A DNA stretch of 35,605 nt from an uncultured Alistipes sp. (lineage in GTDB: Bacteria > Bacteroidota > Bacteroidia > Bacteroidales > Rikenellaceae), in contig CALUMM010000024.1 in the NCBI GenBank assembly GCA_944321755.1, positions 1 through 35,605 of the forward strand, written 5' to 3'. Positions 24,701 through 31,267 of this stretch are shown here, piece after piece. A model generated the notes under the pieces. It saw nothing but the letters and a program-made list of their open reading frames with translations. It searched no databases and had not been told where the DNA came from. The position numbers and the translations under genes were made by a program. The stretch's first letter is position 1; each line of letters starts with the position of its first letter.

Positions 24701-25111
24701 CAGGCGATAGCTCCCGGGTTTCGACGCCTGGGGTTGCGCCGGGGCCGTGTATGTCAGCGCGATGCGGTTGGCACCCAGCAGCGTATAGCTGACCCCCGTT
24801 CCGTCGAAGATCCGGTCCAGCACCTGGTTCAACGTTCCGCTGACTTTCCCGGTGGCCCGGGTTCGGATCTTCAGCACTTCGAGGTCGTAGGAGAATTCGG
24901 CTCCCGTCTGGCGGGAGATCTCGGGAAGCAGGTTCCCGAGTTCCTTCTTGTCGGGTTGGATGGTGATCTGTATGTTTTGGGCGGGAAGCGGGCGTATGGA
25001 GGCCGCGAGCAGCAGAAGCAGTACCGCGAAAGTGCGTAGAACCTGCTTCGACAGAGACAAAATCCCCACCCTTCGTCCATTTTCATGGACGACGTTCGAA
25101 TAAATATTCAT
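21728..25111 (-). CDS. SusC-type TonB-dependent transporter with STN signalling domain
   Basis: An 1127-residue outer-membrane transporter for glycan import with SusD. Domain order is a long signal peptide (about 45 residues), an STN (secretin/TonB N-terminal) domain at about 50-115 (ELGNLLPEISRQTGAEFSYD), a carboxypeptidase-like regulatory domain at about 134-210, a plug at about 225-340 (AAIYGLKAANGVILVTSKKG), and a 22-strand barrel ending in LKTISVGLNLSF. The STN domain is found in transporters that signal substrate arrival to a FecR-type anti-sigma factor. The two genes immediately upstream encode exactly such a FecR and ECF sigma factor. The plug motif AAIYG-KAANGVILV is intact. Confidence 0.96.
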   Translation of the reverse strand: MNIYSNVVHENGRRVGILSLSKQVLRTFAVLLLLLAASIRPLPAQNIQITIQPDKKELGNLLPEISRQTGAEFSYDLEVLKIRTRATGKVSGTLNQVLDRIFDGTGVSYTLLGANRIALTYTAPAQPQASKPGSYRLTGVVRDQAGKPLAGVTVVENPYNGTATGTDGSYALEVKPEAQITFSCLGYAQVVESVAGRTTLNVTLQEEATALEELVVVGYRTVKKLSLTGSVATVDIKSKEHQPITNSTQMLYNTPGIWVNQGGAQPGVDKASISIRGVNSLNSTGGAPLVLLDGVEYDFGEIDPSTIESITVLKDVSAAIYGLKAANGVILVTSKKGSKGRPRVEYSGKYGIQRATYLPDVVTDPILYMRLRNLAEINSGVSPGAVSYSNAQILEYMEGMKTDPSVYPASDWFDICMDDGYVQQHSVRLSGGTDAITYSMGIGYTDQKGVFIENDNAQRYSFDLKLNARVSDALNISGTFQGNVRTFNEVGYTTGTVLNTIMRGLPIFSDYHRNGIYGSTWLFTPGRNNIENPRMEVEQGFVYRNYQELLSTLSVDLRLAPHLKYYATAGYRKIDHFSKNFIPQMYTVNPKTGDVKTFNGSAPRVKDWDSASGQYTLSHRLVWENDYGRHNIHVMAGQDWQHNDSRNFQAYNHGFNDNTLTEFEALTDQTNAQATGSSWKKRMISFYGRLAYTYDERYMLEATLRYDGSSNLSRDNRWFLFPSVMVAWNLSREPFFQVRQIDLLKLRLSYGVMGSESVDPYSYQMTYNALSQNYSFGGTPAAGYAVEELTDRMLGWEKTRSYNAGLDLAAFNNRLSFEADFFRKETFDIIMTRSIPSHVGGLSGPKSNVGTVLNKGFEISGSWRDRIKDFSYGVNLSVGFVRNRVLSLDGGQILANSNTLITKEGYPIRSFYLYEADGYYLSQEEIDNASVVYGDRSKLRPGYLKYKNNCEDEVIDDKDKIIVGNTIPEWTYSFGLQVGWKGISLEAQFQGVGDVYTYPTANLAVPFNNGAGVTWEWATDSWTEANPNAKLPLLTTYTDAPENFIPSTKWLRNASYLRMKNIQLTYDFPKRLLRPLRIEGLQVYISGQNLWTLSDFDLWDPEITTTRTNLYEYPNLKTISVGLNLSF

Positions 25112-25282
25112 CGCATTTGAGTTTGGTGTGTGAAAGACTGGTTGGAAAAAACCGGGGCGTGAGGCGGTGTGAAGCTGCCGGTAATGGATTGGGCGTTAAG
25201 ATTCTTTCATGGTTTGTTTCGTGCTTGGGTTAGGTTGAGTTTTATGAAATCCGATCGGTTGCAGTTTTTCAGTCCGTTTTTT

Positions 25283-26266
25283 TCAGGGGCGTTTTTTCAG
25301 GAAAACCCGTTCTCCCTGTATGGTGTACTCGACGGGTGAAATCAGGTTGAGGATTTCGAGCATCTGTTCGAGGGTCTCGTCGTCGTTGATCACCAGCCGG
25401 TAGGCGGTATTTCCGAAGGCTGCGGGATCGTAGACGATCGATACGCCGTGCCGCTCCTCGATCAGGCGGACGATCTCGGCGAAGGAGATACGGTCGTAGA
25501 CTTCGTGGTTGAACCGCCAGGAGGTGTATTTCCCTGCCTGAACCTGATCCAGAGCCGTCAGCTGCCCCGTAGTCCCGTCTACGACGGCCCGTTGTCCCGG
25601 GAGCATCGTTGCGAGTTCCCGTCCGGAAGCCGTTTCGAGGGCGACACGCCCCCGTTCGAGAATCGTCACGGTCGTATCTCCGGTGATGACGTCGAACGCC
25701 GTGCCCAGGACCCGGATATTGACATGCGGGGTGTGCACGACGAAGGGATGCACGGGGTCGGATGCCACTTCGAAGAAGGCTTCGCCGCGGAGCCGGACGT
25801 TGCGCCGCCGGAGGAAATTCTCCCGGAAGGAGAGTTCCGCACCGTGGTTGAGGAAGATTTTGGTTCCGTCGTCGAGTGTGAAATGCAGCACTTCGTCGGT
25901 GGCCGTATTGGCTACCGTATGCCATTCGAAGCGTTCGGAGTAGAGTTCGATGCCGATGGCGAAGAGCCCGACGGCCAGCAGGGCGGCGACCGACGAGGCG
26001 GTGTAGACCAGCCGCCGCAAATGTCCTACGCGGCGTCGTTGTGCGATTTCGGTATGGAATTTCCGTGTGGCGCCTTCGAGTTCAGAACTCCCGGAGTGGC
26101 GGTGGACATCCTTCAGGGCGCACAATTGCTTCAACCGCAGGTATTCGGCGCGGTTTTCATCGCTTCGGGTGATCCAGGCGCGCACTTCGGCGGCCGTGTC
26201 GGCGTCGCAGCGGCGGTTGATGAATTCCAGGATCTTCGAAGGGCTCATATACTCCTTTTCTTGCAT
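25283..26266 (-). CDS. FecR-family anti-sigma factor
   Basis: A 327-residue inner-membrane regulator. A cytoplasmic N-terminal domain (residues 1-85) would hold the sigma factor. A single membrane helix spans about 86-108 (LVYTASSVAALLAVGLFAIG). The periplasmic part contains a FecR domain at about 120-220 (LDDGTKIFLNHGAELSF, RGEAFFEVASD, PFVVHTPHVNIRVLGTAFDV) and a C-terminal DUF4974/STN-like domain at about 250-325. It should receive the signal from the STN domain of the adjacent SusC and release the ECF sigma factor. It follows the sigma gene by 82 bp and precedes SusC by 171 bp. A second Met at residue 7 is an alternative start. Confidence 0.94.
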   Translation of the reverse strand: MQEKEYMSPSKILEFINRRCDADTAAEVRAWITRSDENRAEYLRLKQLCALKDVHRHSGSSELEGATRKFHTEIAQRRRVGHLRRLVYTASSVAALLAVGLFAIGIELYSERFEWHTVANTATDEVLHFTLDDGTKIFLNHGAELSFRENFLRRRNVRLRGEAFFEVASDPVHPFVVHTPHVNIRVLGTAFDVITGDTTVTILERGRVALETASGRELATMLPGQRAVVDGTTGQLTALDQVQAGKYTSWRFNHEVYDRISFAEIVRLIEERHGVSIVYDPAAFGNTAYRLVINDDETLEQMLEILNLISPVEYTIQGERVFLKKRP

Positions 26267-26348
26267 GTTTCTACAGATTAAACGATCGGGCCGCGGAATT
26301 TACGCAGCTCCGACCCTGTTTTTTTGAAAATTTTCTTCCGTGGGGGTG

Positions 26349-26933
26349 TCAGCGCAGCAGGAATACGCTCATGAGCAGCAGCAGCTCCTCTTTTGGGATG
26401 CGGGCCCGCAGGAACCGCAGGGCATGATAGAGATGTCCCTCGACGGTTCTGCGGGGGATGTCGAGCAGTTCGGAGATCTCCGCGTTGCTCATGTCGTGCA
26501 GCAGCGAGAGGCGGAATACCTCCCGGCGTTTTTCGGGCAGTTCGTCCGTCAGGGAGAGGATGCGTTCCAGCAGCTCCTTGTTGCAGATCGTGCGCACGAT
26601 GTCGTCGTTGTTGCGGGCGAGCCAGGCGGCATCCTCCTGTAGCTGGAGGCTGTAGGGCGACTCCTGGTTTTCGAAGAGGCGGCGGCGTTTGATCGTGTCG
26701 AGCATCCGCGAGTGGCAGATACGGAAGAGGTAGCTTTGGAATCCTGCGGTAAAGTGCAGTCGGGAACGGTGTTCCCAGACGTAGAGGAATACCTCCTGTA
26801 CGATATCCCGGGCATTCTCCTCGTCGAGCAGCAGCCGGGCGTACCCCATCAGCCGCGGGTAGTATTCCCGGATCAGGCGGTCGAAGGCTTCCTGCCGCCG
26901 CTGGGACAAACCTTGTAGTAACTCGCTATCCAT
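26349..26933 (-). CDS. ECF RNA polymerase sigma-70 factor
   Basis: A 194-residue extracytoplasmic-function sigma factor. Region 2 (about residues 12-85) contains AFDRLIREYYPRLMGYARLLL and DIVQEVFLYVWEHR. Region 4 (about 130-180) contains LPEKRREVFRLSLLHDMSNAEISELLDIPRRTVEGHLYHALRFLR. No region 3, sensor or membrane segment is present. It heads the array sigma-FecR-SusC(STN), the classical trans-envelope signalling set of Bacteroidetes host-glycan PULs, and presumably drives the SusC operon. Its own upstream region shows only a weak minus-strand TATCTTGC (27016-27023), so basal expression may be low. The gap between it and nagB (26934-27329) holds the 53-bp repeats and a terminator. Confidence 0.95.
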   Translation of the reverse strand: MDSELLQGLSQRRQEAFDRLIREYYPRLMGYARLLLDEENARDIVQEVFLYVWEHRSRLHFTAGFQSYLFRICHSRMLDTIKRRRLFENQESPYSLQLQEDAAWLARNNDDIVRTICNKELLERILSLTDELPEKRREVFRLSLLHDMSNAEISELLDIPRRTVEGHLYHALRFLRARIPKEELLLLMSVFLLR

Positions 26934-27063
26934 GTTTCGAATTGAGTGACGTACCGAAACGGGATCCGAAGGGTCGGCGAGGTTCGAGAGAATAACCGTT
27001 TCGGGCGATTTTGTTGCAAGATAGGGCGAATTTTCGAGATTTTTGTAAAAATCCCGTGAAAAA

Positions 27064-27265
27064 TCCCGCGTGACGGTTCCTGAGAGTGCTTCTTCGACCC
27101 TTGCGGTTCGCGAAATTGCTCTTGAGAGCGCTCCTTCAGCCCTTGCCGCCCACGAAATTCCTGCCTGACGGTCCCTGAGATTGCTCCTTCAGTCCTTGCC
27201 GCCCACGAAATTCCCGCGTGACGGCCCCTGAGAGTGCTTTCCCAACTCTTGTCGTCCACGAAAAA
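27064..27265. repeat. Degenerate 53-bp intergenic tandem repeat, about four units
   Basis: Units begin with CCCGCGTGACGG or close variants and carry CCTGAGAGTGCT, CCTTCAGCCCTTG and CCGCCCACGAAATT in the same order, repeating every 53 bp. The second unit is shortened to about 42 bp by loss of its first part. As 53 is not a multiple of 3, it is not a coding repeat. The last unit ends in the left arm of the terminator at 27261-27294, and AAAAATCCCG flanks both ends (27047, 27059 and 27261). No insertion-sequence genes or CRISPR-like spacers are present. Confidence 0.75.
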
Positions 27266-27294
27266 TCCCGCTCCGGAGGCCGGGCGGGATTTTT
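27261..27294. terminator. Intrinsic terminator downstream of nagB
   Basis: AAAAATCCCGC (27261-27271) pairs with GCGGGATTTTT (27284-27294), and CCGG positions inside the loop can extend the structure. On the minus strand it lies 35 nt after the nagB stop with a U-rich 3' arm. The symmetry suggests bidirectional use. Confidence 0.8.
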
Positions 27295-27329
27295 CATACA
27301 TGTAAGATTCCGGTACGGAGCCGGGGATC

Positions 27330-28130
27330 CTATTTCGAGATGAGGTTGTCGCGTTCGATGTCCTTGAAGTAGCGGTAGGTCGCCACGCGGAGCTCCTCGG
27401 CGGCCGGGTCGTCGCAGACCAGAATGCCGTTCGGATGCACCTGCAGGGCCGAAATCGTCCACTGGTGGTTGTACGAACCCTCCACGCCGTGACGCACGGC
27501 GCGGGCCTTCTTGTGACCCGTGGCCAGAATCAGCACCTTCTTGGCCGAAAGCACCGTTCCGACACCCACCGTGAGGGCCGTTTTCGGAACCAGCGTGATG
27601 TCGCCGCCAAAGAAGCGGGCATTCACCTGAATCGTATCCTGCGTCAGCGTCTTGAGGCGCGTGCGGGAGTTCAGCGACGAAAACGGCTCGTTGAAGGCGA
27701 TGTGTCCGTCTTCGCCCACGCCGCCCATGAAGAGATCGATGCCGCCGGCCTCGACGATCCGGGCCTCATAGTCGGCGCACTCCTTCGCCAGATCCTCGGC
27801 ATTGCCGTCCAGGATGTTCACATTTTCGGGTTTGATGTCGATGTGTTTGAAGAAGTTGTTCCACATGAACGAATGGTAGCTTTCGGGATGCTCCTCCGGG
27901 AGACCCACATACTCATCCATGTTGAACGTGATGACGTTCTTGAACGACACTTCGCCCGTCTTGTGACGGCGGATCAGCTCCTTGTAGGTCTCCAGCGGGG
28001 TGGAGCCCGTCGGGAGTCCCAGGACGAAGGGCGATTTGGTCACCTGCTCCTTGGCCTTGATCTGCTGGATGATGTAGTTGGCGGCCCATTGTGCCACCTG
28101 CTGCGGGGTATTTTCGATGATTAAGCGCAT
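27330..28130 (-). CDS. nagB: Glucosamine-6-phosphate deaminase (NagB)
   Basis: A 266-residue cytoplasmic enzyme converting glucosamine 6-phosphate to fructose 6-phosphate and ammonia. It aligns without visible gaps to E. coli NagB over the catalytic region, so numbering agrees: Asp72 in [10 protein letters not shown], and Asp141, His143 and Glu148 in [13 protein letters not shown]. The [12 protein letters not shown] and [10 protein letters not shown] segments are also conserved. Length is equal to the E. coli enzyme. It follows the NagB-LmbE fusion gene by 81 bp in the same direction and a terminator follows, so the two form a likely operon. It contrasts with its neighbour, which has lost the His. 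Confidence 0.96.
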   Translation of the reverse strand: MRLIIENTPQQVAQWAANYIIQQIKAKEQVTKSPFVLGLPTGSTPLETYKELIRRHKTGEVSFKNVITFNMDEYVGLPEEHPESYHSFMWNNFFKHIDIKPENVNILDGNAEDLAKECADYEARIVEAGGIDLFMGGVGEDGHIAFNEPFSSLNSRTRLKTLTQDTIQVNARFFGGDITLVPKTALTVGVGTVLSAKKVLILATGHKKARAVRHGVEGSYNHQWTISALQVHPNGILVCDDPAAEELRVATYRYFKDIERDNLISK

Positions 28131-28174
28131 AAGCCTGTTGTTTTTGTGATTTTCGGGTTTGTCGATATCCGGTC

Positions 28175-28198
28175 GGGGAGGGCCGTGCCGCCCTCCCC
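28175..28198. promoter_or_regulatory. Hairpin between the nagB-like/LmbE gene and nagB
   Basis: GGGGAGGGC (28175-28183) and GCCCTCCCC (28190-28198) form a 9-bp GC stem with a 6-nt loop, 14 nt after the fusion gene's stop on the minus strand. No U-tract follows, so an mRNA-stabilising or attenuating role in a two-gene operon is more likely than full termination. Confidence 0.45.
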
Positions 28199-28211
28199 TC
28201 CGGAATCGGAT

Positions 28212-30161
28212 TTAGAACATACGGACGAAGACCTCGATGGCCTGGTATTCGGCCATACCGAGCTGGTCGTAGAGTTTGGCGGTATTCTGCGTCCGCTCTT
28301 CGGCGCGCTGCCAGAACTCGCGCGGGTCATCGCCCGGGAAGGGCATGATATCCTTCTGCGAGAGGTGGCGGTAGATGGCATGGCGCTTCATGATCAGTTC
28401 GTCGGGCGAAAGGGGCACGGCCATGTCCACCATGCCGAGATCCCACTCCATCCATGCCCCGCGATAGAGCCACAGGTGGCAATCTTTCATCCAGTCGTCT
28501 TCCTTGACCACCTCCAGGGCATTCAGCACGGCCTCCATGCAGGTGCGGTGCGTTCCGTGGGGGTCTGCCAGGTCGCCGGCGGCGTAGATCTGCTGGGGTT
28601 TGATCTCCCGGAGCAGGTTTACGATGATTTCGGTATCCTTCTCGGAGAGCTGTCCCTTCTTGATTCCGCCGGTTTCGTAGAACGGAAGGTTCAGGAAGTG
28701 GGCGTTCGTGTCGGGATTCAGCCCGAACGACCGCACGGCGGCACGCGCTTCGGCACGACGGATCGAACCCTTGATGTCGAGCAGCGCCCGCGGTTCGGGT
28801 TGTCCCTTCTTCTTGCTGGCGATGATCTTCTCGACTTCGGCGTAGTGGTCTCCGTATCCCAGTTCGCGTGCCGTGTCGATGTTCTGCAGCACGACGTCGT
28901 CATGGACGGCCACGTTGCCCGAGGTTTCGTAGGCCACGTGTACGTCATGCCCCTGCTGGACGAGGCGGATGAACGTGCCGCCCATCGAGATCACGTCGTC
29001 GTCGGGGTGGGGCGAGAAGATCACCACGCGCTTCGGGAAGGGTGACGACGGTACCGGACGTGTCGAGTCGTCGGCATTGGGCTTGCCGCCCGGCCAGCCC
29101 GAAATGGTGTGCTGCAGGTCGTTGAAGACGTCGATGTTGATCTGGTCGAAGGTGCGGCCCTGTTCGAGCAGTTCGCCGAGCGAATTTTCGATATAGTCCT
29201 TGTAGGTAAGTTTCAGAATCGGCTTCTTCACCACGCCGCAGAGCCATACCACGGCCTTGCGGACGAATTTCGGCGTCCATTCGCAGGGCCCGACCATCCA
29301 CGGCGTCTGCTCGCGGGTGAGCAGTTGTGCGGCGTTTTCGTCGATCACCACCTCGATATTGGAGTGAGCCTGCAGGTAGGAGGCCGGCACCAGGTCGGAG
29401 ATCTCTCCTTCGACGACCTTCTGAATGATCCGGGCTTTCTCCTCGCCCCAGGCCATGAGGATGATCCGGTCGGCGCGCATGATCGTGTCGATACCCATCG
29501 TAATGGCCATCTTGGGGGTGTTCTCCAGGCCGTAGAAGGCTCCGGACTGTACTTTCCGTGTGTTGTAGGTGAGCTGTACGAGTCGGGTCCGCGACCGTGC
29601 ATAGGAGCCCGGTTCATTGAACCCGATCTGTCCGTCCTCGCCCACGCCGATGATCATCAGGTCGATGTGGCGGATGGCATGGTCGTAGGAGGCACAATAC
29701 TCCGAGATGCGGCTTTCGGAGATTGTGCCGTCGGGAATGTGGACATTCTCCGGCTGGATGTCGATGTGGTTGAGGAACTCCTCGTGGATGCGGAAGTTGC
29801 GGCTCTGCTGTTCGGTCGACTTGATCGGGTAGAACTCGTCGAGGCTGTAGACGGCCACGTTGCGGAAACTGATCTGTCCCTCCTTGTGGCGTTTGACCAG
29901 TTCACGGTAGAGACCCAGGGGGGTGCGGCCGGTGGTCAGGCCCAGTACGAAGGGTTGTGCCTCCTCGTAGACTTCATTCGAGGAGTGGATTTCGTTGTAC
30001 GTGCGGATGGCCTTCACGATCGTGTCGGCGACATACAGCACCCCTTTGTATTCGTTTTCGTAGACCCGGGTATGGATCTTCTCGTAACGATGGATGATGT
30101 CGCGCGGTGCCGATTCGGCGATCAGTCCGCCGTCTTTCGGCAAAGAATACTTGTTGTTCAT
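28212..30161 (-). CDS. NagB-like domain fused to LmbE/PIG-L deacetylase
   Basis: A 649-residue cytoplasmic two-domain protein. Residues about 40-310 are NagB-like (FVLGLTTGRTPLGLYREL; SLDEFYP with Asp108). The catalytic loop reads GVGEDGQIGFNEP: Asp176 and Glu183 remain, but the His equivalent to E. coli His143 is Gln178. Residues about 375-640 form an LmbE/PIG-L domain with the zinc motif HPDDD (His385, Asp387, Asp388), GGTFIR, and ADPHGTHR (His535, His538). This family deacetylates GlcNAc-containing compounds. Similar fusions occur in other Bacteroidetes, usually annotated as glucosamine-6-phosphate deaminase. The deaminase half may be inactive, altered or a sugar-phosphate sensor; the deacetylase half looks intact. 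Confidence 0.9.
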   Translation of the reverse strand: MNNKYSLPKDGGLIAESAPRDIIHRYEKIHTRVYENEYKGVLYVADTIVKAIRTYNEIHSSNEVYEEAQPFVLGLTTGRTPLGLYRELVKRHKEGQISFRNVAVYSLDEFYPIKSTEQQSRNFRIHEEFLNHIDIQPENVHIPDGTISESRISEYCASYDHAIRHIDLMIIGVGEDGQIGFNEPGSYARSRTRLVQLTYNTRKVQSGAFYGLENTPKMAITMGIDTIMRADRIILMAWGEEKARIIQKVVEGEISDLVPASYLQAHSNIEVVIDENAAQLLTREQTPWMVGPCEWTPKFVRKAVVWLCGVVKKPILKLTYKDYIENSLGELLEQGRTFDQINIDVFNDLQHTISGWPGGKPNADDSTRPVPSSPFPKRVVIFSPHPDDDVISMGGTFIRLVQQGHDVHVAYETSGNVAVHDDVVLQNIDTARELGYGDHYAEVEKIIASKKKGQPEPRALLDIKGSIRRAEARAAVRSFGLNPDTNAHFLNLPFYETGGIKKGQLSEKDTEIIVNLLREIKPQQIYAAGDLADPHGTHRTCMEAVLNALEVVKEDDWMKDCHLWLYRGAWMEWDLGMVDMAVPLSPDELIMKRHAIYRHLSQKDIMPFPGDDPREFWQRAEERTQNTAKLYDQLGMAEYQAIEVFVRMF

Positions 30162-30184
30162 CTTGTTTTTATGTTACGTTGTAT

Positions 30185-30560
30185 TTTTCCTGGTTGGGTT
30201 CCGTACTTTCCTGGTTCGGAACCTATTTTGTTGTCACGCCCGGCCCGCTTTTTCGAACCGCGGCTCTTCCGTCCTTTCACGACCGGCCCTTTTCTTTTAC
30301 GGCCCGGTCGGTTTTTTTCATAGTCCTCTTTTATTCTGCGGCCCGTTCCGTCTTTATTTCACGCTCCGGCCCTTGTTTCACGACCCTCGCTTTTATTTCA
30401 TGCTCCAGCCTTGTCTTTTTCACGCTCCGGCCCCTGTTTTACGGCCCGGTCGGTTTTTTTCATGGTCTTTTTTTATTCCGCGGCCCGTCCCGTCTTATTA
30501 CACGCTCCAGCCCTTTTTCACGCTCTGGCCTTGTCTTTTTCACGCTCCGGCCCCTGTTTC
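30185..30560. repeat. Intergenic array of about 20-bp pyrimidine-rich degenerate repeats
   Basis: About 16 degenerate units of the form CACGCTCCGGCCCYTKTTTT follow each other at 18-22 bp steps. Recurring CAYG/ACGG marks lie near 30235, 30278, 30298, 30319, 30339, 30360, 30379, 30399, 30421, 30440, 30461, 30480, 30501, 30519 and 30541. Larger blocks are also duplicated, such as ACGGCCCGGTCGGTTTTTTT at 30299 and 30441. The plus strand is strongly pyrimidine-rich with T-runs spaced by about two helical turns. Open frames through it are low-complexity and not credible genes. It fills most of the 448-bp gap between the CBM9-like gene and the NagB-LmbE fusion gene. Confidence 0.75.
30197..30223. 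promoter_or_regulatory. Inverted repeat upstream of the NagB-LmbE fusion gene
   Basis: GGTTCCG (30197-30203) and CGGAACC (30217-30223) form a 7-bp inverted repeat with a 13-nt centre, 36-62 nt before the start codon. A direct repeat of TTTCCTGGTT overlaps it with a 21-bp step. This is a reasonable operator position, but no regulator gene is nearby and no TAnnTTTG promoter was found. Confidence 0.3.
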
Positions 30561-30609
30561 CGGCCTTCCACGCCTGGAGATATCGGGTATTTGGGCCTCC
30601 GGGATCGGC

Positions 30610-31257
30610 CTATTTTTCGAAGACCACCCGCTCGAAATATTCGGGACGGTGGAAATCGGGCTTTTCGGTCTGAATGGGCCTCCACGAAAGGAAGTGCGGA
30701 TGCGAGAGGTTGTCGCCGCATTTGTAGAGATTCACGCGGGCCTCCACACCGCTCCAGTCCTTGATTTCGTGCCGGAACAGCGCTTCGGGGGGTATGGCCA
30801 GGGTCAGCGACCAGTGGTTGTCCCCCTCACGCTCCTCGAAGGGTTCGCCGAAGGGCAGCGTCGTGGTTCGTTTTACCGAGTCCATCACCTCCGGTGCGGC
30901 ATGTACGGCATCGGCGTGCGTATGTCGGAATCCGAGGAGCATCCGTCCGATGCAGGTTGTTTCGAAATTGTAGTACCCGCTCTCGTCGCCCACGGCCAGG
31001 AAGAACTCCACGCACGAATCGGTCCAGACCTCCCCGTTGTCTTCCGTCACGAGAGCCGCGGTGTAGTTCTCCGCGACATCGAAACGCAGCAGGAGCCTGT
31101 TGCCGGTATGGAACATCCGGAACCTCACTTCCGGGGCATACGGATATCCGTCCGGCCAGTTGCAGCAGGCGATCGGCCGGGATTCCACCTGTGCGAACAC
31201 CGCGTCGACGGCCTCCGGATTCTCGAAATCGATACCTGAAAATTTGCGGATTTCCAT
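30610..31257 (-). CDS. Carbohydrate-binding family 9-like protein (cytoplasmic)
   Basis: A 215-residue protein resembling the CBM9-like family seen in Bacteroidetes: RFDVAENYTAALVTEDNGEVWTDSCVEFFL near residue 60-90, YYNFETTCIGRMLLGFRH, WSLTLAIPPEALF and the ending LSWRPIQTEKPDFHRPEYFERVVF. There is no signal peptide when the start at 31257 (MEIRKFSG) is used; the longer frame upstream overlaps the kinase gene and adds an implausible Cys/Arg-rich stretch. It is 10 bp downstream of the NahK-like kinase gene and almost certainly shares its transcript. A cytoplasmic sugar-binding partner of the kinase is possible, but no function is established for it. No clear terminator with a U-tract follows on the minus strand. 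Confidence 0.8.
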   Translation of the reverse strand: MEIRKFSGIDFENPEAVDAVFAQVESRPIACCNWPDGYPYAPEVRFRMFHTGNRLLLRFDVAENYTAALVTEDNGEVWTDSCVEFFLAVGDESGYYNFETTCIGRMLLGFRHTHADAVHAAPEVMDSVKRTTTLPFGEPFEEREGDNHWSLTLAIPPEALFRHEIKDWSGVEARVNLYKCGDNLSHPHFLSWRPIQTEKPDFHRPEYFERVVFEK

Positions 31258-31267
31258 TGTCTTGCGC

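Noticed and set aside
27064-27265. CRISPR array
   Set aside because: Units are degenerate and contiguous with no unique spacers, and no cas gene is in the window.
26873-27301. 142-codon minus-strand frame with repeated Gly-Arg-Gln-Gly-type segments
   Set aside because: It translates the 53-bp array, whose period is not a multiple of 3, then runs into the ECF sigma gene in another frame. Not credible as a gene.
30094-31239. 381-codon plus-strand frame across the 20-bp array with Phe/Pro/Leu-rich repeats
   Set aside because: The apparent protein repeat only reflects translation of the degenerate DNA array. The frame then runs antisense through the CBM9-like gene, without start signal or domain.
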